Source: an uncultured Bacteroidales bacterium
Lineage (GTDB): Bacteria > Bacteroidota > Bacteroidia > Bacteroidales > Paludibacteraceae
NCBI GenBank assembly: GCA_903901975.1
Contig: CAIUTB010000096.1
Coordinates: 41,460 to 105,459 of the forward strand
DNA length: 64,000 bases
Direction: 5' to 3'
Part shown: positions 59,712 to 64,000 of the stretch, in pieces
Layout: the number at the start of each line of letters is the position of its first letter
How positions within the stretch are numbered: position 1 is the first letter of the stretch
Made by a program: the position numbers and the translations under genes
Notes under the pieces: model-generated
Database searches by the model: none
Told to the model about the DNA's origin: nothing
What the model saw: the letters and a program-made list of their open reading frames with translations, nothing else

Positions 59712-62700
59712 ATGGAAAAGATTTTCGTAAAATTCAAAAGCCCGATTGCGGTTATTCTGTTGCTGATTCTGATTGGCGGTGCATTTTCGTATCAGCATCT
59801 GAAGACCTCCCTTTTCCCCAACGTTACTTTTCCTAAAATCAAAATCATTGCTCAATACGGCGAACAACCTGTTGAGAAAATGATGGTGATGGTGACAAAA
59901 CCTATCGAAAATGCCATAAAACGCGTTGATAATCTGCATTTAATCCGCAGCACGACCAGCATGGGAAGTTGCGAAATTTCAGCGTTTATGAACTGGAATT
60001 CGGATATTGATTTGGATAAACAGCAAATTGAGTCGCAGATTTCGCAGATAAAAAACGACCTCCCGAGCGACGTACAGATTACGGTGGAGAAAATGAATCC
60101 CTCCATTTTGCCTGTAATGGGGTACTCGCTTCAGTCTGATACTAAAAATCCGGTGGAGCTGAAACTCATCGCACAATACACCGTAAAACCATATCTATCG
60201 AGGGTTGACGGTGTTTCTTCGGTACAGGTTATAGGCGGAAAAGAAAAAGAATACCGCATTGTGCTTGATGAACGGAAGCTCAACACGCTCAAAATAAATC
60301 CGCTCGATATTCAGAAAATCCTGCAACAAACCGACTTTATTAAATCAACGGGCTACACGGTGGATTATAACCGTTTGTATCTCACCGTTACCGATGCTAC
60401 GTTGAAAAATATGGATGAGATTAAAAATCTGGTGATTTTTGATAACGGCATCCGCAAAGTGAAGTTTCAGGATGTGGCAAATGTAGTGGTTGCTGAACAA
60501 AACGAATATATCCGCATAAAAGCCGATGGCAAAGACGTTCCGCTTATTGCCGTGGTTAAACAGCCACAAAGCAACCTTATTGACGTGGCTACTCAGGTTT
60601 CGGCCAAAGTGGATGAATTGAACAAGATTCTGCCCAAAGGCGTAACGCTGAAACCGTATTACAATCAGTCGGAATTTGTAAAGTCAAGTATCCGAAGTAT
60701 TATCGATGTGCTTTGGATTGGATTGGCACTGGCCATTATCGTGGTATTGTTCTTCTTAGGTTCATACAAAGCCGGTTCAGTGTTACTGGTGACGATTCCA
60801 CTTACGCTTGCTCTCACCTTTATCAGCATGGCGTTTATCGGTTTCGATTTCAATATTATGACCATTGGTGCCATTGCTGCGTCTATCGGACTTATCATCG
60901 ACGATGCCATCATTGTGGTGGAGCAAATTCACCGAACGCATGAAGAATTTCCCGACAAAACACCGAAACAATTAGTCGGAAAAGCTATTTCGTTTCTTTT
61001 TCCCGCTATGGTAAGCTCGTCACTCAGTACCATTGTCATTCTGTTTCCGTTCGAATTAATGTCGGGTGTGGCAGGTGCTTATTTTAAAATCCTAACCGAA
61101 ACCATGATCATCACGCTGCTTTGCTCGTTTGTGGTAACGTGGTTGGGATTGCCTGTGGTTTATCTTTTGTTGTCGAAAAATAAAGCTTTTTCCGATTCGT
61201 CCGAAGTTCATTTGGTGAAACATCGTCCGTGGATTGAAATATTTATCCGCCGTCCCTACATCAGCATTGGATTTGTAGTAGTGTTGATTTTGAGTCTGAT
61301 ACTTACACTTCCTCAGCTTCAAACCGGATTCTTGCCTGAAATGGACGAAGGTTCTATTGTGTTGGATTATAATTCGCCTCCGGGAACATCGCTGGAAGAA
61401 ACCAACCGGATGCTCAATGAAGTGGATAAAATACTCGAAAACACACCCGAAGTAAAGACTTATTCCCGCCGTACAGGCACTCAAATGGGCTTTTTTATTA
61501 CCGAACCAAACCGGGGCGATTACCTGATTGAACTCAAAACCAAACGAAATAAAACGACCGAAGAAGTTTCGAATGAAATCCGTCAACGCATCGAAAAAAC
61601 GCTTCCTGCACTGAAAGTTGACTTTGGACAGGTAATTACCGACATGCTAGGCGATTTGATGGCCAGTGTTCAACCGGTTGAAGTAAAGATATTTGGCGAC
61701 AATAAAGAGAAACTACAGGAGTTGTCGAAACAAGTAGCTGACACACTACGAACTGTGAAAGGAACAGCCGATGTGTTTGATGGCATTGTGGTGGCCGGAC
61801 CGATGCTGAAAATTCTGCCAAAAGAAGAAAAACTGAAACAATTCGGCATGAATCCTGCTGATTTACAGTCGCAAATGGAAACCTATATTTCAGGGCTGGT
61901 GATTGGTTCCATTCCGGAAAAAGAGCAATTGACCAACATCAGGATGATTTATCCGCAGAACAATAAAACGCCGATTGAGAAAATGAAAGAGGCGAAAGTC
62001 TGCACCATTACCGGCGATTATATTCCGGTTAGTCAAATGGCCGATTTCAGCATTCTGAGCGGTGTAACAGAAATTGAACGCGAAAACCTGCAAACCATGG
62101 GCGTGGTAACTGCCCGTCTGAATAATCGGGATTTGGGAAGCGTAATTAAAGACATTCAGCAAAAAATCAAAACCATTAATCTGCCACCAACTTATCATAT
62201 TGAATTTGGCGGTTCGTATGCCGAACAACAGCAATCCTTTGCCGAACTGCTGAAAATCCTTTTTATAGCTGCTTTGTTGGTTTTTTCGGTGGTTTTGTTT
62301 ATGTTCAAAGACCTGAAACTATCGCTTGTTGTCATTTTTGTCAGTTCGTTGGGAGTTGTGGGAGGTGTAGTTGCTTTATTTATTACCAATACAGCCCTCA
62401 ACGTGGGAAGTTATACCGGATTGATAATGATAGTGGGAATTATCGGCGAAAATTGCATTTTCACCATTCAGCAATTCCTGACTGTGCTTAAAGATTCAAC
62501 AATAAATCATGCGCTGATTTATTCCATTTCTGCCCGACTACGACCCAAATTGATGACAGCCTGCGGAGCAATTGTTGCATTGATTCCATTGGCATTGGGT
62601 ATAGGATCAGGCGCTCAAATGCATCAGTCGCTGGCTATAGCAGTCATTGGAGGATTAATTATCGCATTGCCTTTGCTACTGGTGGTTTTGCCAAGTTTAT

Positions 62701-62732
62701 TGAAATTAGTATTCCGAAAAACAAGCTTATAA
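59712..62732 (+). CDS. RND efflux permease (AcrB/HAE1-like)
   Basis: A 1006-residue inner-membrane proton/drug antiporter with twelve segments and two large periplasmic loops. The proton-relay Asp pair lies in segment 4, GLIIDDAIIVVEQ; the loop MDEGSIVLDYNSPPGTSLEETNRM and the second half's NLPPTYHIEFGGSYAEQQQSF are typical of the family. In the later half the usual Lys of AcrB segment 10 is replaced (GENCIFTIQQF). Substrates could be drugs, bile-like detergents, metals or a metabolite. It belongs to the operon tolC-like, adaptor, permease and a GyrI-like gene. Confidence 0.92.
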   Translation: MEKIFVKFKSPIAVILLLILIGGAFSYQHLKTSLFPNVTFPKIKIIAQYGEQPVEKMMVMVTKPIENAIKRVDNLHLIRSTTSMGSCEISAFMNWNSDIDLDKQQIESQISQIKNDLPSDVQITVEKMNPSILPVMGYSLQSDTKNPVELKLIAQYTVKPYLSRVDGVSSVQVIGGKEKEYRIVLDERKLNTLKINPLDIQKILQQTDFIKSTGYTVDYNRLYLTVTDATLKNMDEIKNLVIFDNGIRKVKFQDVANVVVAEQNEYIRIKADGKDVPLIAVVKQPQSNLIDVATQVSAKVDELNKILPKGVTLKPYYNQSEFVKSSIRSIIDVLWIGLALAIIVVLFFLGSYKAGSVLLVTIPLTLALTFISMAFIGFDFNIMTIGAIAASIGLIIDDAIIVVEQIHRTHEEFPDKTPKQLVGKAISFLFPAMVSSSLSTIVILFPFELMSGVAGAYFKILTETMIITLLCSFVVTWLGLPVVYLLLSKNKAFSDSSEVHLVKHRPWIEIFIRRPYISIGFVVVLILSLILTLPQLQTGFLPEMDEGSIVLDYNSPPGTSLEETNRMLNEVDKILENTPEVKTYSRRTGTQMGFFITEPNRGDYLIELKTKRNKTTEEVSNEIRQRIEKTLPALKVDFGQVITDMLGDLMASVQPVEVKIFGDNKEKLQELSKQVADTLRTVKGTADVFDGIVVAGPMLKILPKEEKLKQFGMNPADLQSQMETYISGLVIGSIPEKEQLTNIRMIYPQNNKTPIEKMKEAKVCTITGDYIPVSQMADFSILSGVTEIERENLQTMGVVTARLNNRDLGSVIKDIQQKIKTINLPPTYHIEFGGSYAEQQQSFAELLKILFIAALLVFSVVLFMFKDLKLSLVVIFVSSLGVVGGVVALFITNTALNVGSYTGLIMIVGIIGENCIFTIQQFLTVLKDSTINHALIYSISARLRPKLMTACGAIVALIPLALGIGSGAQMHQSLAIAVIGGLIIALPLLLVVLPSLLKLVFRKTSL

Positions 62733-62770
62733 TTATCAACTTAATTTCTAATTCTTAAATTATTTATGTT

Positions 62771-63331
62771 ATGAAAACTGTAAAAATTATTGTCGGGCTA
62801 ATCATTGCGATTACGGTAATCCTTGTATTGGCAATTGCCAATTACGGTGGCTTCACGAATGTGAATGTTCAGGTAAAAGAAGAAGGCGGTGAAAAACTGG
62901 TTTATGAGAAGTTTATGGGTTCGTACGACAAAACCGGTTCTGTGGCACAAAAGCTCCAATATCAATTGGAGAAAGAAAATGTAGTAACGTTCAAAGGTTT
63001 TGGCATTTATTACGACAATCCACGCTTTGTAAAGAAAGATAGCCTTCATTCTGATGTGGGTTGTATTCTCGAGAATGCTGATACCAGCAAAACTTTTTGG
63101 TTGAAAGGAAAATTCAACATTAAAACATGTCCGGTGAAAAAGTACATTACCGCCGAATTTCCATTAAAAGGCAAAATGTCTATCATGGTAGGTGTTCTTA
63201 AAGTGTATCCGGCTTTGATGAAGTTTGTGAAAGATAATAATTACGACGAAAAAGGCCCTATTATGGAAATCTACGACATGCCGAATCATAAGATTTTGTA
63301 TCGAAAAGAAGCGGTGAAAATTGGAAAATAA
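62771..63331 (+). CDS. Membrane-anchored GyrI-like domain protein
   Basis: A 186-residue protein with one N-terminal membrane segment (IIVGLIIAITVILVLAIA) and a domain resembling the GyrI-like small-molecule binding fold: EKLVYEKFMGSYDKTGSVAQKL followed by VTFKGFGIYYDNPRFVKKDSLHSDVGC is the characteristic fold pattern, and the C-terminal AEFPLKGKMSIMVGVLKVYPALMKF supports it. The function is unknown, but GyrI-like domains bind drugs and peptides, and its place 38 bases after the RND permease suggests a sensor or chaperone for pump substrates on the periplasmic face. Confidence 0.72.
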   Translation: MKTVKIIVGLIIAITVILVLAIANYGGFTNVNVQVKEEGGEKLVYEKFMGSYDKTGSVAQKLQYQLEKENVVTFKGFGIYYDNPRFVKKDSLHSDVGCILENADTSKTFWLKGKFNIKTCPVKKYITAEFPLKGKMSIMVGVLKVYPALMKFVKDNNYDEKGPIMEIYDMPNHKILYRKEAVKIGK

Positions 63332-63398
63332 TTTTATTCAAACTTAGATACTCTTATTTTTAGCAGAAATTCAAATTTGATTAAAAGCAATATCAAAA

Positions 63399-63755
63399 AT
63401 GCAAAAAATCTATGTTTATTCTGTTTATATTTTGTCAAATTATAACAACAATGTACTTTATATTGGCGTTACAAACGATTTGGTAAGAAGATGTCATGAA
63501 CATAAAAATAAACTTATCAAAGGATTTTCCGAAAAGTATAATGTCAATAAATTGGTTTATTACGAGCTGTTTGATTTTATTGATTTAGCAATTAAGCGGG
63601 AAAAACAAATTAAAGCTTATTCGCGGGAAAAGAAAGATAGATTGATAGATAAACTGAATCAAAACAGGGATGAATTATATGATAACGGAGTGATTAAAAA
63701 GATTACTCAGAATGCTTCTGCTAATGAAAATCAAATGAAAGATTCCTTACTATAA
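63399..63755 (+). CDS. GIY-YIG nuclease family protein
   Basis: A 118-residue single-domain GIY-YIG protein. The core is VYILSNYNNNVLYIGVTNDLVRRCHEHK, with the two tyrosines, the glycine-valine-threonine turn and the Arg of the nuclease site; LVYYELFDFIDLAIKREKQIKAYSREKK follows with the catalytic Glu. It belongs to the small YhbQ/UPF0213-type group whose role is uncertain. An array of repeats lies 56 bases downstream, an arrangement that I find suggestive of a link between the nuclease and the repeats, although that is only positional. Confidence 0.88.
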   Translation: MQKIYVYSVYILSNYNNNVLYIGVTNDLVRRCHEHKNKLIKGFSEKYNVNKLVYYELFDFIDLAIKREKQIKAYSREKKDRLIDKLNQNRDELYDNGVIKKITQNASANENQMKDSLL

Positions 63756-63810
63756 AATCACAAAGACTTAGTTATCTGTGAATTCTAAAAAATATTTTAT
63801 CAAAATTAGA

Positions 63811-64000
63811 GATAGATTCCTCGCTATTATTAGAATGATAATACTTAAACAACGTTTACACATTGGTGAGATAGTTTCCGAACGAAGCGAGGAATGGCAA
63901 AGCTAAAATATCTTCTTATTGGTAGATAGATTCCTCGCCTTTATCAGAATGATAATACTTAAACAACGGTAATAGATTCCTCGCTTCGCTCGGAATGACA
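63811..64000. repeat. Dispersed-repeat cluster beside the GIY-YIG gene
   Basis: A 44-base unit starting GATAGATTCCTCGC occurs at 63811-63854 and 63925-63968 (114 bases apart, about five differences), a third start at 63972 runs off the window with GCTTCGCTCGGAATGAC, and an inverted copy of its core CGAACGAAGCGAGGAAT lies at 63878-63895. Confidence 0.85.

Noticed and set aside
61092..61586. 164-codon minus-strand frame inside the RND permease gene
   Set aside because: The plus-strand permease is certain here and the antisense translation has no recognisable features.
63811..64000. Repeats at the right edge as ends of an insertion sequence
   Set aside because: No transposase is present, and the copies are imperfect with mixed orientation, which fits dispersed palindromic repeats better.

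Overview
This window is chromosomal DNA from a member of the Bacteroidota, most likely the order Bacteroidales; the genus cannot be fixed from the sequence. The evidence is an A+T-rich base composition, promoters of the Bacteroidetes type (-7 box TAnnTTTG, about 19-20 bases after a TTTG-like -33 box), proteins with type IX secretion (T9SS) sorting tails, a fused CcsBA cytochrome c synthase, a large pyruvate:ferredoxin oxidoreductase and a TonB-dependent receptor of the carboxypeptidase-regulatory type. The window has one tRNA (Ser-UGA), no rRNA, no CRISPR array and no recognisable insertion sequence.

Layout. 0-9.8 kb: phoH, a small membrane protein, purC, tRNA-Ser, a T9SS-exported esterase-like protein, an orphan sorting-domain remnant, a lipoprotein, an M48 protease, a beta-CASP RNase-like enzyme and a DUF4143-type ATPase. 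9.9-16.9 kb: pyruvate:ferredoxin oxidoreductase and a CHASE/PAS sensor kinase. 17.4-22.4 kb: a hexuronate operon (uxaC, kdgK, kdgA, MFS transporter) that takes glucuronate/galacturonate-type sugars to pyruvate and glyceraldehyde-3-phosphate. 22.5-29.2 kb: methylglyoxal synthase, a GHL10 glycosidase-like protein, ClpC and a second MFS transporter. 29.8-31.6 kb: two tandem DUF2271 proteins, the first cut off from its T9SS tail by an in-frame stop.

31.8-42.6 kb, all on the minus strand: a cytochrome gene group with CcsBA, a membrane cytochrome b-like protein, a membrane-anchored Fe-S/FAD oxidoreductase, a 20-haem cytochrome c, a cytochrome b561-type protein, a 12-haem cytochrome c and a predicted outer-membrane barrel. 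Together these look like a route for electrons from the inner membrane through the periplasm toward the cell surface, with CcsBA attaching the haems.

42.8-50 kb: an epimerase, an Nramp metal transporter, an Arr-type rifampin ADP-ribosyltransferase, YceI, a TonB receptor and a YncE-like propeller. 50.4-57.3 kb: the most unusual locus, a PqqD-like small protein, an ATP-grasp ligase, a fold-III PLP decarboxylase, a urea-transporter/M23-peptidase fusion, a TPR/outer-membrane barrel protein and a secreted TPR protein, bounded by a strong palindromic terminator. 57.4-63.3 kb: a TolC/adaptor/RND efflux set with a GyrI-like protein. 63.4-64 kb: a GIY-YIG nuclease beside dispersed repeats.

Two repeat habits run through the window: arrays with a 7-bp period that often start at or just after a stop codon, and G/C-rich palindromes of the CCCCTAAAGGGG kind. 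The two loci I would examine first are the PqqD/ATP-grasp/PLP/UT-M23 cluster and the multihaem cytochrome cluster.
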